64,000 nt of DNA, taken from NCBI GenBank assembly GCA_034336665.1, contig JAPFBE010000003.1, positions 14,920,360 to 14,984,359 on the forward strand. The letters are read 5' to 3'. Source of the DNA: Luscinia megarhynchos (lineage: Eukaryota; Chordata; Aves; Passeriformes; Turdidae). Position 1 is the stretch's first letter. Each line of letters starts with the position of its first letter. Under the pieces are notes generated by a model. It was given only the letters and a program-made list of their open reading frames with translations. It was not told where the DNA came from and searched no databases. Position numbers and translations under genes: made by a program. Below are positions 34,801 to 47,310 of this stretch, piece by piece.

Positions 34801-37370
34801 AGACCAGTGTCACCAGGACTGTGGGTGGAAGAACAGATGCCAACACCAGAAGTCCCTGGGGTTTGCAAGGAAAGGGTGTGAGGTGATGCACTGGCATCTC
34901 CCTCCAGTTAATTTTGCTCTGTGCACCCAAATACCAACTTCAATACATAGCAAAAAACACATTTTGGAGAATTTGTTTAATCTGGTTGTCACACTTGGTT
35001 TTGGGTGTTGTGCAGTTTTGTTGGTGGTGGTTTGGTTTTGATTTTTTTTCCCAGCAAGATGATTTCACAACAAGAAATTAGAACTCCAGAGTAAGAAGTA
35101 CAAGAAATGTTACTGAAACCAGATGAAGTATTTGGGTTCAGTTCAATTACCCAAGATATCTATAACCTCTACTTTTTTTACTGGACTGTTTAGGAGGTAC
35201 ACAGAGAGTATACAAATTTCAATGAGTCAGAAGGTAATTGGAGTATCCAAGTGCTTCATATGCCTTTAGTTACCAGCATAAGCAACTCATATCGTGTTCT
35301 CCTACAAAATGTAATAAATATCCTGCATGAAAAGCCAACAAGTTTTAAACTTTGATCTCAAAGTTGTTCAGATAATCCAGAAAATTACTCAGAAGGGTAG
35401 TAGGTGCTTGCTGTACTGAAATACTAATTGCATCTATGTTCACTGATGCCTGTTTTTAAAATATTTCCTGAAAAACCAAGCTGCTGTCAGTTATTAGTGT
35501 ATGGCCACCTTAAAATAACAGCAGTCTGAAGACAAAAATTTCTTTGTGAAAAGATTGTGCTGCTGTTGTAAAGAGAATAAGTCCAGTAAATGGCAAATTT
35601 AAAGGGGCTGAAGATGAAGAATTAAACAAAACTGAAGATGAATTTTTTTTTTAATCTGATCATTTCTTTCTTTGTAATAATTTTGAGCAAGACAAAATAC
35701 TCTACTGCATTGGATGTTAATTACTGTTAATAGCAACTGTAGTGGCTAAAGAAAAAAAAAAACATTAAACCAAACAAAAGCACCCCGAACAAATAAACCA
35801 AACTTCCAAAATTTCCAGAAAACAAGTGTTTTGCAGTAAAACAAGGGAGGATGGAAATAATCAAGCCAAAATCATGTCTTACTATAATATTTGCTTTGTG
35901 ATATCACTTTTTCAATTAAGTGAAGAAATTAGGTTTCCCCCTGGCCCAATCAAGCTCTTTTCAGCCTTCCCTCCCTGCCTCCACCACTCTACCCAAGAGT
36001 GACACCCAGTGACCCACCCACTTGGAGCTGTAAAACCAGAGCATCATACCTATTTACCAGATGTGTCATCCCCAGTGTTTCCAAATGGACTCAATCCTCC
36101 TGTGAGCAAGGCTTTTGGAGTCTGTGCTCAGTATGATGCTGCAGTGACTACAGGGAAGCCTCTTCAGAGCATATGATGTATTTGTCCCTGGCAACACAGT
36201 GCAGAGCAAAAACATTGAAATAATAAAACTTCTGCACTTATAATACTCAGCTCCAGATTTTCCTCTAATTCTGACTAACTGGGTATTTAAAACTGCATTT
36301 TAAGATTTAATTTCCTGTCCATCACAAGTTTCTGAGACACAGACTATGTCATTTTCAAGGCAGGCTGAACATCAGATCATCTATGCATGTCAGGATTCCT
36401 TTTTTACACCTGGATGTCTTCACTGGTAAGAACTTGAGTTACTGCATGTAATGAAGTTAATTCATAAGTATTGACATTGTAGATTACACAGCACATATTA
36501 CTAACATTCTTTAACCATCAAGCAATTGAACTATAGCTGTTGCCACATTTCTGGATAGGCAGTAAGAGCTCCTGGAAGATTTAACTCTGCAGTTCTATAG
36601 TAATCACTGAGCCCATGAGCTCTTAGAAGGTATCTAAGAGGTCAAATTTGTCAATTAATAATCTATGTATAAAAGTAGGGTTAGTAGAGTATTCTGATAA
36701 ATTGAAATCTTTATTTCTTGAAATCTACATTTATATGTAACAGTGTTCCAGAATTTTAAAAATAACCAAACCAAACAACAACACCTATCCAACTTGTTAC
36801 CTTAAACGCCCTGTTTAAAGTAATAGATAATGCCATGATTATTTTGTAGATCTCTTCTCTTTCCTGCCTCCCTTTGTTCACAGGTGTTAGTATAGAAAAG
36901 GATATTCTTTCTGCTAATAGCTTCTGTTTGTTTTGGAGATATGTCAGGAGTTTCACACAGTTTGCTCAAAATTTCCCTGCAATTTTGCATTTTATATAGC
37001 GCATAACAAATCAGGTCCATGAGGAGAATCTACCCAGTTGATTTTGCATGTACAGTAGGCTTTCCTCCAGAAAGCCCCAATAGTTGAAGCAGTTGCAACA
37101 CCTATAGGTCAGCTACTGATCTTGATTTAACAAGGGCATAGCAAATCCATCAGAACTCCTAAACTTTTTTTCCTCTTTTTCTTGATAATTCTTTCAAAGT
37201 TGCCTGAAGCTGTAATCCTGTTCTGTCGAGGCAATTCCATTGTGACACAAGAGCAGGTTTATCCCCTGCACCGTAGAAGTGATTGAATAGGTGGGAGCAG
37301 GCAGGAAATGAAGCTGCTCTCGAGTCAGTGCCCATGTCCAAGGAGTGAGAGGCTGTTAGTCACACAGGTG
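31840..37370. other. AT-rich non-coding sequence
   Basis: No gene is supported. A GC-richer patch at about 34440-34900 has several overlapping frames of 60-124 codons on both strands, without a domain; an old unrecognised repeat is possible. A perfect palindrome CTTTATAAA-C-TTTATAAAG lies at 33949-33967. G/T-rich sequence lies at 34995-35040. Confidence 0.45.
33949..33967. repeat. Perfect AT-rich palindrome
   Basis: CTTTATAAA, one spacer C, then TTTATAAAG: 9-base arms, fully complementary. The function is unknown; perfect short AT palindromes can arise by chance. Confidence 0.8.
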
Positions 37371-37480
37371 TGAGTAGCGCGGCCGTGCCTGCGCCACCCC
37401 GCATCAGCCCAGCGCGTCTCACGGGCATCACGGCCATGGAAATAGAACAGACTGTGACTCAGAGGAAAAGTTGAGTCAGA
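37371..37480. promoter_or_regulatory. Isolated CpG cluster followed by two AP-1 sites
   Basis: Between 37378 and 37433 there are nine CpG dinucleotides in about 55 bases, inside DNA that otherwise has very few. Immediately after come TGACTCA (37455-37461) and TGAGTCA (37472-37478), two perfect AP-1 sites 17 bases apart. Short CpG clusters with paired AP-1 sites are typical of enhancers or minor promoters. No coding frame or TATA box is associated. Confidence 0.35.
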
Positions 37481-39189
37481 ATGAATATGTGAAGTGAGTA
37501 GAAAGGAATGATCAGAGCCATTAACTTTGCCTGTGAAAGGTAGTAAGGCAAGACCAGTCAAAGAACTGTAGTAAATGGAGCACCCAAAGGGCAACTCAGC
37601 AAAACTGCCAAGATGTGTTAACAGCTGAAATGACAGGTATTTCTATTACCCACAGCAGTTACATCTGCAGGTTACAGAAGCTCAGGTGGCAGTTTATGTA
37701 AATCTTTTGGTACCTTTTTTCACATTATTTCCCACTGCCCTTGTTTTCATTACCTAAGACCTGTTTGTACTGTCAATAAATAAGGGAAAATATAAATGCT
37801 TCCCCATAACAAGGTAAAAAGTCTATAGGAGTGCTCTCACAGACTGTGTATATGAAGGAGATGCAGACACTTGACTTCTTGATATGTGATTTATTTCACA
37901 GACCTTGAAAGAGGTGAAAGAGGAATATTGCAATTTAAAATGCAACAGGGAAAATGTGCCAGAGAAGCTTGTTGTAGGAAAATGGGACCAAAGAAAATCA
38001 GATTTCCTTATTAAGATAACCATGATTTTCTGGTTTTTATAATTCACAGATAGCATGAACCTAGTGTATATAGAGTATTTTAGTGTTGCAGCTCTGATTT
38101 AATTAAGGTTGTGTTCAGGGACAAAGAAATGTTTACAAGATGTCAGTTTTATCATATCATACTTCATTCAGTGCCTTGGGTTTCAGTGAATAATTCTGTT
38201 AAAAAACAGTTGTCTTCTCAAAATGAACTTGAACATAATTTCTTGAAATATAAATCAAACTGGCCAAAATAATTTACAAGTCCTAAAGATAAGCTATATT
38301 GTGCACACGTACTTCTGAGCTTCAACAAGCCAGTATAGGAAAAAAAAAGATACCTTATCATGATCATATAGAATTCATATAGATTTTTTTTATTTTAAAA
38401 ATATATACATTTGGAAGACATTATAAAACTCAGATCAGTTCAGGGGAATTGGTTAAAGAGGCTCTCTTGCTGAAAAGACCCAATTTGCAAAGACAGGCAA
38501 TCTATTAGGCCAATTTACATCACTGAGATAACAAACAAGCTTTCAGGCACACAAATACTTGTACAGGTCTGAAAAAACAGAAGCATTTTGCAAAGGTAAA
38601 CAAATATAGAAGTTTCTGAGTTTAAATTGCCTGCTGAGTAGTAAGACCTGACAGAAAAAGTTGCAGGCAGCAAAGGTAGGAAGTGATTGTGAAGACAGAT
38701 GGTGATTATCTCCTGTGGGTCAGAAAGCAAAAAATAATCACAACTGGCTGAATATGTTTAGCTCATCCTGACAATTAGTATTTTATAAGAGAAGGTATTA
38801 GCATTGATTTTTTTCAAATATATCCTTCATAAGGAAGAAAATGCTACCAAGTTCTAACACAAAGCCTGGGTTCATACTGGTTAACTGACCCAGGAAAATG
38901 AGTGAATTTTTTACTAATTTCTGAGCCTGACCACTCAAAGTAAAGTATTTCCAGCTTACTAGTGAAATCAGCCCCAGCTTACTTTTATGTGTTTTTCCAT
39001 GGTTATGACCATATAGAATAAGGTCTTGCAGATGTGTACATCTCTAAGCATAAGAACAGCCCTGTTAATATCACTGGATGAATTATACGTTTAGCATTTG
39101 CTATAGTATTGCAAATTTTGAAGACTATGTAAAAATCAGAAAATTCAGAAATATTTGAGAGTTAATTTTAAATCAAACTACCACATTAG
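37481..39189. other. AT-rich non-coding sequence
   Basis: No gene or known repeat is recognised; the open frames are under 80 codons and featureless. Confidence 0.5.
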
Positions 39190-39375
39190 AAGCTAAAAGG
39201 CCATGACTATCATCAAAACTGTAATAAAAAATTTCTGTTGATATCACAGGCTCTCTCTCTACCTGAATTGACAATAATTGAAAAGCTTGTTGACATCAAA
39301 AGAAACCCCATGGACCACATCGACAAGAATTCTCTAATCTTAAAAGAGCTCTTTGGAGTGATTTATGGAAGATGA
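39190..39375 (+). other. Short open stretch with protein-like composition, possible terminal exon or exon remnant
   Basis: A frame open from 39190 to a TGA at 39373 has, after a possible splice acceptor (CAG ending at 39249), 41 codons with a mixed, soluble-protein-like composition: LPELTIIEKLVDIKR, then NPMDHIDKN, then SLILKELFGVIYGR. The tract before the AG is only weakly pyrimidine-rich. I do not recognise the protein, and the opposite strand is also open here, so this could be chance. It is recorded because its composition differs from the Leu/Ser/Phe-rich chance frames elsewhere. Confidence 0.15.
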
Positions 39376-42300
39376 GAATAGTGGTGTATGGACAAATCTG
39401 AACACCCTCCAGTCAGGACACAGCAATTTCAGACTGGGAACACTTCTGTGCTCTCTACCACAGGAAACCCAGCAGCCACTCCAAGGCAGGGAGTCTGGCA
39501 GAGGTCTGCTGCACAAGGGCTTTGGGTCTGGCTGCTCTGCACTGCTGAGTGTGTCCTGATCCACACAGTATTCAGCTGACTCCCAGCAGAAGCTCTGCAA
39601 CAGCTCCCCAGTCAAAAACAACAGCAATAATCAAAGCATATTAAATCTTTTCAAATGCCAGCCCATTCTACAGTTTATGGTGTTTGCCATAGCATATGAA
39701 GCTCCATATGTTGTTTTTTGTACCATCAACTTGGAATTTGTCACTTCTTCATGCACCAAGTCTCTTTTCTTCTGTGTTTGGATTTTGTAGTATCAACCAC
39801 ATCTGAGATTTTCTCTGTCTGCTGCCCCATTTAGGAGCAGTGCTGTGCAACATGAACCTTTGCCCAACACAGTCCAGGGCTCCAACCATCTTCTCTGAGA
39901 TCCTTGTAGAGGTACAGTGACTGTCACCTGTAATCTTACTCTGAACTAGGTACATTTTCTTTAGTGGTAATTTATAACATTTATACACCAAAAACACCAG
40001 TACCACCTGTAGTCAGAAACAATGCCACTGATACCCCTTTTGGTCCATTTCTCCATTCGGATTGCTTTTTCTTTTCTGATCCCAGGTATTCTTCAGAGAG
40101 TCTAAGCATCCAGAGTTTTAATTCAACCATTTCTATTTTTTTTTTCTAATAGCACAGCTGCCTTTGGTGTGAGAACTCAGTTCACACCATATGACTTTCC
40201 TGAAAGCACCTTCAAGATAACTCATCCAAAAAACTTACTCTAAAAAAGATGCCTTCAGCCTTGTCATTAGTTTGGGATTTTTTTACTCTCTTGGCCTTAC
40301 AAAACCTAGTCATGAAATCATATTTTCAGACTTATGTGAGTTTTTGTCATAATTTAAAATCAAAGAGAAAAGAAGTCATTAAATAGGAAATTAAGCTTTC
40401 CTTTTTCATAAAAAAAGTGTCTTTTGTGTGTTATTGTCAAGCAAAATGCAAAGTCTAAAATGAAATTGAACTAAATAGCCTCACAAAATTATTTAGAAGT
40501 GGGATGTTCCTTTGTCATCATCATCCCTAGAGTCTTTGTGAGACTATCAGCTAATTCTTCATATGGTATGTTGTAAATAAAATATCACACAAATGCTTTT
40601 CTTCCTGTAGCAGAACTGAGTGATTAATGCCACTCTGCTGTGCTCTTCACCCTTCACTTTAATGAGTCATGCAGTCTGGATAATAGTGGACTCTCATCCT
40701 TTCTAGTTAGGGTTATTTGAATACTTGTTAATTTTTCAGAGCCACTACAATCAGGATGTTATCTATTAAAGGAGGCGGGCAAGATTACAGCTTTTGACAC
40801 TCTCCCACCTTAAAAATAAATTCAGCAATTACGATCAGATGAAATCATCTCCTGTTTTTCTGAGAAACTGGAGAAAACTTTGTTATTTTCTTTAAAGAAA
40901 AAATCTGGTCTCAAAATTGTTCCATTAGGAGTTTTGGGACAGAGTAACCAACAGAAGAATTCTACACACTTCTCAGCCCAGGAGCCAAATGCTCTGGATC
41001 TGGGGCAAGAAGGAACATGCACTGGCAAGCAGGAAACCATTACTGTGCCCTGAGTGCCAAAGCAGCTCCCCCAGTCTTCCCCTCCCCACAGTGGAAGCTT
41101 TTACAGACAAGTCTCCCTTTCCCTGCACCTGCCTTGGCCAGGCATTTGCAAGGGCAGCCTTCCCCAGGATTTGGCTCACACAGGTGCTTGACTGCACTCA
41201 GGACTAAGGGTGAGAGGGCTGATAAAGCTATTTGATATTTCACAGTTCTAGAATAAAAAAGAGCCAGAAAACAAAAGCTAATCAGCTACACTGGGCCTTT
41301 TGCACTTGTGCAAATCCCGTCAGCTGCCAAACTGAGGTGTTAGCCTGGGGCAAAACAGGAAGCATCTGTAGCCTCATCCCAAACTTTCATGGAAATTCAG
41401 ACCCTGGAAGCATAAATCTCATGCATTGCTTTCTTTTGTAATCTATGTATTTAATATCTGACACCTTCCAAGCACACACTCTCCAAATACAGATCTAAAG
41501 ACAGAATATACCTTTTCCTGTATAGGCCCTCCTTCTGCTTCATGTCATAGGGGCAATGGGACCAAACCAAGTCTTACTTGCTTGTCATGATTGCCAAGGT
41601 TGGTATTTATCAAATGCAGATGTCTATCTACACAATCTGAAGTGTTTCTAGACCACAATCTCGTTTACTCTGATTAATGTGAACCACACAGAGTATCCAC
41701 TGCTTCTCAAGGGTCTTCATAAGATCTAGTCTGAAATGCAGATATCTAATCTTTTAATCTCACTCAAACTGTTCTCTCCCTACCTCAGGGTTTCCACACA
41801 GCTCCCTGTCCAAAAATGAGGCAGCTTAGTCAGCCAGATGAGTGACAGTCAGTCATAGCATAGCCATCAACAGACAAACTTAACAAGTTATCCAAATAAA
41901 CTTAGAGCAGAGCTCTGGTAGAAATTTGATGCAAATATTTGAGAGTATCAAATGTAAGAGGTCTTAATTGAAGCTTTTTATAGAGAGAAACGCTATTTTA
42001 TTTCTTACAGAACTCTTCCATTGAGAAAGAGAAAAGTTTTCTTTTTCATGTCTACTGAAATGTTAGTTTATACCACTGTAGAATATATTTCTGAAATCCA
42101 CTGCTATTAATTGTTCATTGAGAGAAACTTAGAACTATTGTTTGTAAAGATACTGCATAGACTTGTAAAATTACCATTCCCTTTTTCTGTTTCATATTCA
42201 AATTTAGGAAGAAGATTGGCCCATGGACTATGTGTTTTGAAGAATTCTCATAAGAGGCATTTTCCAGTACATAGATGAGACTTTTAGCAAACATTTGATC

Positions 42301-44029
42301 TAGCTGCAAAGCTGGTCAGCACAGATACACACTGAAAAAATGAAACATCAGCCAGTTGCTTCAATTTAGCACATGGATTTTGAGAGCCAAGGATTCAAAA
42401 ACCTAGAAAAACTTAAAAGAGTTAATAGCAGTTCACAGACTGCACAGGCTTCTTATTAGAAAGTCCTTACCCTGGCTTCCTTTCGTCCTGAATTCTGATT
42501 TTCATCTGAAATGTGAAACTGCTCAATTTTACCAGGAGACAGACATGGGTGGTTTTAATGAATGTTATCATATATATACACAAAAAATCAAAGCATATAT
42601 CTAAATGCTGTAATAAGGCATAAGAGATAGCTTTAGCTCAAATTAACATAAACAGAGATAGCTGTGGTGCTGTAGGTTGCCCCTGTGTTGTACTTGAGTG
42701 TGGACACTGCTGAAGGCCCACGGAAAAATCCAACTCAGATTTTCCCAGGCTGTTGGTTTCTCAGCTCCTGTTCAGATCTTTCAAGGCTGGGGACCTTTCT
42801 CAGAGGCAAACAAGAAAAGGAAAAATGAATAACACAGATTAAACACCTGGTGTTGACCACTGAGCCATGTGAGTGTCTCATGATGGTGTGCAGAAAGCAT
42901 GTTTTCAAAGAGGTGTTGCCTTCTTGAACCAATGGGTCTTTTTTATTTTGTTTTGTACGATATATCTTATACAAATGCCATGGCTTTTCAATAAATCACT
43001 TCTTCCTGCTGCTTGGAAGAAGAAGTGTGTGTGTGTTGCTGCATTATTCACCCTTCCTAATCAGACAGCAGCACTTGAGCTAATCAACTTTGTGGAGACA
43101 ATAGATGTCTTTTCACATGAAGGCTGTGTTTTGGCATGGGCTGGTATTTCTGTGTAACACTGTCCTGCATGATTTGGATGTAGCTGCTCACTTCAGTGCC
43201 ATCCAGGTTTCTCAACATGGCCCTCAACCACACAGTGAGGACACATCATGACCCACCTGCTGCTCCCTTTCCAGAAGCACAGACATGCACTGAGCAGAGA
43301 CCTCTTGAGCCACCATGGTGTCACTAGGATCCAGGTCCTCTGGCATATTTCTGCTTAAATCTTGCTCCTGCCATCAGGCATCTTCAGGTTATTAAGTAAC
43401 TTGCTGAATCTGGGGCCAGAACCTGCAGAAAGGACTGGTCCATCAGAAAAATAGAGATTGCAAGGATAGGGCACCTCACCTTTTCCCATAAACATAAATT
43501 AGCCACAATGCCTCTGAAACTGATGCACACTGTTCTGCATTTTCTAATAGCTTCTTGAGGTTTTTATAATTGGAAACAGAAATCCCAATTCTTAAAATAA
43601 TTCTTCTGCAAAGCACATTCTGAAAGAAGTGCTTTGTAATACTACCAAAATCCCCTTCTTTGCTTTTGGATCATGATTTTTGCCTTCCTGTCTAACTGTA
43701 GTCATTTCTGCTTCCTGGAAATGGTGGGGAAATGGCTACATCTGACAAACTTAGAACAAATTCAACATTGCAATTTACTGTCTTCACTGTTTTCAATGGA
43801 AAAGCTGCAAAATAAATTTTAACAGATCACATTCAGCAGACTCATAGCAGTCCTGACTGTGCTTGTACAACTCCCTCTGTCTACTCCCTCTTCAGAGGAG
43901 TGTTTTTGGTCTTCCTCTTCTCTAATTCTTGAGATTTACCTGCATGGGAAGAGGGGACCAGATAAAGCACAGGACATACATTTCTTTCCTTTAGTCTTTA
44001 CAAAATTCCACAGGAGGGTCATTGTCACT
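39376..44029. other. Non-coding sequence
   Basis: No gene is supported. A GC-richer patch at about 40970-41200 has overlapping frames on both strands without a domain. A MIR-like fragment is possible at about 43388-43430 (TTAAGTAACTTGCTGAATCT, then CAGAACCTG), but it is too short to call. Confidence 0.45.
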
Positions 44030-44215
44030 ATTAGACTAGGAATGGTGAATAATATAGCAACACACACACTCTTCTTCGAGGCAGAAGAGAAGCCCCTTAT
44101 TAAAAAGCAACTACACTTTTATAGGATAGATCATGCAACACAGAATAGAAAAAGCTGATTGGTCTAAGAAGGGCAGCACCTCTTGAAAACATGCTTTAAC
44201 CAAAACATCACGTAG
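44030..44215 (-). mobile_element. LTR-like fragment (minus strand, tentative)
   Basis: On the minus strand a TATA-like CCTATAAAAGTG (about 44116-44127) is followed by TTTTTAATAAGGGGCTTC, a decayed polyadenylation-like signal, about 20 bases further on. Upstream on that strand is the phrase CCAATCAGCTTTTTC, an inverted-CCAAT-type U3 motif seen in several bird LTRs. The arrangement U3-TATA-R-polyA suggests part of a retroviral LTR. No internal virus genes or matching partner LTR were seen, and the ends are unclear. Confidence 0.35.
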
Positions 44216-44334
44216 CTCACACACTGCTCTGTGATCAGCACCAGGTGCCTGTTATGGATTCCATAACTTCTGTTTTCTTTAAGTCACTTGGGAAAATGCA
44301 AGCTGCATCTTCTCCTGAATCCTCACCAGTACCC

Positions 44335-44760
44335 ACAGGTCATGAAGATGATCTGAGGGCTGGAGCACCTCTCCCATGAGGACAGGCTGGGAGGCTGGGG
44401 CTCAGAGAGCCTGGAGAAGGGAAGGCTCCAGGACAACCTCATTGTGGCTTTCAGTATAGAGAAGGGCACTTGTAAGAGAGCTGGACAGGGATGTTTTAGC
44501 AAGGCCTGGAGTGACAGGAGAAGGGGCAATGGCTTTAAACTCGAGGAGGGCAGGTTTAGATAGAGATATTAGAAAGAGATTCTTCACTGTGAGGGTGGTG
44601 AGGCACTGGCACAGGTTGCCCAGAGGAGCTGTGGACGCCCCATCCCTGGAAGTGTTCAAGGCCAGGGTGAATGGGGCCCAGAGCAATCTGGTGCAGTGGA
44701 AGATGAAGAGCTGGATTAGATAATCTGTCAACTCATTTCCAGCCCAAAGGGGTTGGATGA
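44335..44760 (+). mobile_element. CR1 LINE, truncated 3' end
   Basis: A + strand CR1 copy of about 425 bases. It starts in the GAGCACCTCTCCCATGAGGA, CAGGCTGGGAGGCTGGGGCT segment and continues through GCCTGGAGTGACAGGAGAAG, GGGCAATGGCTTTAAACTCG, AGATTCTTCACTGTGAGGGT, GGTGAGGCACTGGCACAGGT and TGCCCAGAGGAGCTGTGG to the 3' UTR (TCATTTCCAGCCCAAAGGGG). The decoded C-terminus includes RKRFFTVRVVRHWHRLPRGA and PSLEVFKARVNGAQ. Only the last part of ORF2 is present. No terminal tail microsatellite is left. Confidence 0.92.
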
Positions 44761-45924
44761 CCCAAATGTGGTACTGTGACTATGATTTCACAGTGATATT
44801 TCCTAAGATGTGTTTTTCACTTGAATATAAGGAATAAACAAAAAGTAAACAAAGATATTACTCTTTTGCCATCTACCATCATAGAAACAATGATCTTGAG
44901 CTAATAAAAAGGGAATGTCTGTCATGGAAGAGATCATCTTTTTTCTTTTAAACTAAATTCAGCTCTAAAGCCAGCAGTTATCACACACGCTTCCCAACTT
45001 CAAAAAATTGCTTTGTGTAACTCCAAATTTTCTGCTCAACAAATATAATTTTGAACCGCTCTTTGTAAAAATTAAATGTATTTAGAAGTGAACATTTTTT
45101 CACTCAGAAATCTTTTTTTTAAAGAACTCCAAACAGCAGTCCACTAAAATCTGTGTCCATTTAACAAATACATTTCACTAGTGCACTCTTCCTTCTCGAG
45201 ACAGCTGTTAAACAAATGTTTTTAACAGTTCTCATGAAATCTAGATGGGGAGTTATGAGGAAATAAGTATTGACTTTACAATCAGTACAGTTTAATTGTT
45301 AAAAAGCTTTAACTATAACATGTACATCCTCTCCATCAAGAGACAAATTGAAGTATCCTACCCTCTCTGTTTCATCTAATCACTAAAACAACACAAAAGG
45401 GGCAAAATTGTATTAGTGGTGGCAGATTTTGTGCAATATGATAAAGCTTTATGCACAGAGCTCTTCTTTCCTTCCCAAATATACTCAGAAACCATATCCT
45501 AATCCTTTAAATACACACATGTATAGCTATTAAATACAGTAGTAGCCACTTGCAAGGGTAAATCTTCTTTAGCACTCATGTTCCATTTTTGTGTTAATAT
45601 GGGGGAGTAAGAGTAATTTTAAAGTAAAGTTCACTGAGATGTTAAAAGGCTAAATATTAAAAGATATTTTAAAATAATATTTATTTTGCAGCTTCTGTTC
45701 CTGATCTCTTAGTCCTGTAATGCAGCCTGAGATCAAAATGCAATGTAAGTAGAAGGATTTGCCATAGTCCTCTCCACCTCAATAAAGGATGTCTCTCTCT
45801 TTTATTTTCCAGCCATTACCATTTCAACAGAGTGCCTTTATGAGGTAATAAAGGAAAACATCCCGGAAATGTCTGACATAACTTCACTTCCCCCTCCTCT
45901 CAAACAAGGGCCAGATGCACACTC
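44761..45924. other. AT-rich non-coding sequence
   Basis: No gene or repeat is recognised. A 53-base segment at 45692-45744 is bounded by TTTATTTTGCAG and GTAAGTAG, good acceptor and donor sequences, but it has stops in all three frames, so only a non-coding exon would be possible. Confidence 0.45.
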
Positions 45925-46020
45925 TGAGACTGAGTCATAGTGAGGGGCTTTTTCGTTATTTAATTACAGTTTTAATTTTAATTAATGTGAGAAAGATTAA
46001 CTGATCCTAAATGGTGGTAG
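45925..46020. promoter_or_regulatory. Candidate regulatory element: AP-1 site plus TAATTA cluster
   Basis: A perfect TGAGTCA (45931-45937) is followed within 80 bases by ATTTAATTACAG, TTTTAATTTTAATTAATG and GATTAAC, a run of homeodomain cores. The flanking sequence to about 46400 is repeat-free and similarly motif-rich. Function is inferred from motif density only. Confidence 0.25.
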
Positions 46021-46584
46021 CAGTTGACAAATTACAAGAACACTTCATGCCCACAGAAGAGCTAATGCTGCCAGGAAAGCACAGGGAATGAACACTACTT
46101 TGCAATCAGCTACATTTCAAAGAAATCGTTTTTCCAAGTGTCTATGTGCATGCAAGTTTACTATTGTCTTTGAAGTTTAAATCATTTTTAAGAACTGGCT
46201 AGGGGCAAATTAGATAAGGTGGCTGCACAATTAAATTAATATTTTGGAAAGCTCATACGGTTACAAGATCCAAATACTTATCCTGATAAAATCCTGCCAA
46301 CACTTTAAAGAGGTGTACTGAAATTTTTTACCTATAAATTGTTTTGCTGACAGATTTGGTATGTGCATGATTCAGCAATTAGTACTGGTAACATGACTCA
46401 CACAGGTTTCTGAGCAGCTGTCCCAGATGAAGGCTGCAGCAAAGATTTAACACTTCCACAGCACTTGACCACACTCACAAGCACAGCTTGGAGAGCCAAA
46501 ACTTGGTGCTGTTTCCCAGCTCAGCCTTACTGGAGCAGTGGCCAAAAACATCTGCTTGAGGTGCTGCCATGTAGAAATTAGGTC
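46021..46584. other. AT-rich repeat-free non-coding sequence
   Basis: No gene or known repeat is recognised. The part up to about 46400 looks like a continuation of the motif-rich sequence to its left. Confidence 0.4.
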
Positions 46585-47310
46585 AAGATGGACACAACTG
46601 GCACCATCACCAGTCCCTTATTAAAAACTTTTCGTGCCCTCTCTCAGGCAGCTCCACACAGCACTGACTCCTCCTCTCTGCAAGTTTCTCTCTTCCTTCT
46701 GCACAACTGGCTTACCCCCAACCTGTCCCTTACCCGGCCACCTAAGCCTGTCTGTCCCTCACACAGCCACATATCCCTTCATCCTCACAACACAACCAGC
46801 AGATCCCATCCCGAACTGCAGCAGCCACTCAGTCTCAAACCCCAGCTCCAACTCACTCTTAACTAGCTGCCTCAGTCTTTTATAACCCCATCCTCATTGC
46901 ACAGGCAAGACTGTCTCCACTTCTCTACAATCAGCACAGCTGTAATTCATTGAGGAAAATTGCCTTCTGCTCTATCCCTACAAACCATCTTCCTACAGTG
47001 CCAGACCCACTGAGTCCCACACATGATCACAAGATTAATTCCTGTCCTCCCCCTCACTCCCAGCAGCAGGGCCTCCAGGCAGCTGTGCCTGGTGTCCCTG
47101 GGCAGGCTCTGGGGACAGGCACAGCTCAGGGACAGATGCTCTGGCAGCAGGGGATTCACAGGCAGCCTCTGCCATGTGCCACCCTCAGCACATTGCCTGG
47201 CACACTCATCACACACTTCACCCCCTGAAGAAATTCCTGCCCCACTGCCAAACCCCTGCAGGATCCCTGCACAGGGCTTTGCTCACTCCCCAGGTCTGTC
47301 GTGATGGACT
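46585..47310 (-). mobile_element. LTR-like interspersed repeat (minus strand)
   Basis: A C-rich block on the + strand with abrupt composition edges. Read on the minus strand it has a TATA-like GGTTATAAAAGACTG (about 46872-46886) and, about 260 bases downstream, AAGTTTTTAATAAGGGACTG (decayed polyadenylation signal) near the end at about 46611-46630. Segments such as CTCAGGCAGCTCCACACAGC, AACCAGCAGATCCCATCC and AACTAGCTGCCTCAGTCT (+ strand) match my memory of a bird LTR family. About 420 bases of GC-richer sequence upstream of the TATA would be U3. The open frames on both strands (80-93 codons) are composition artefacts. Family and exact ends are not assigned, and no internal viral genes adjoin it. 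Confidence 0.5.

Noticed and set aside
43388..43430. Another MIR-like fragment
   Set aside because: Only about 40 bases of loose agreement; too short to call.
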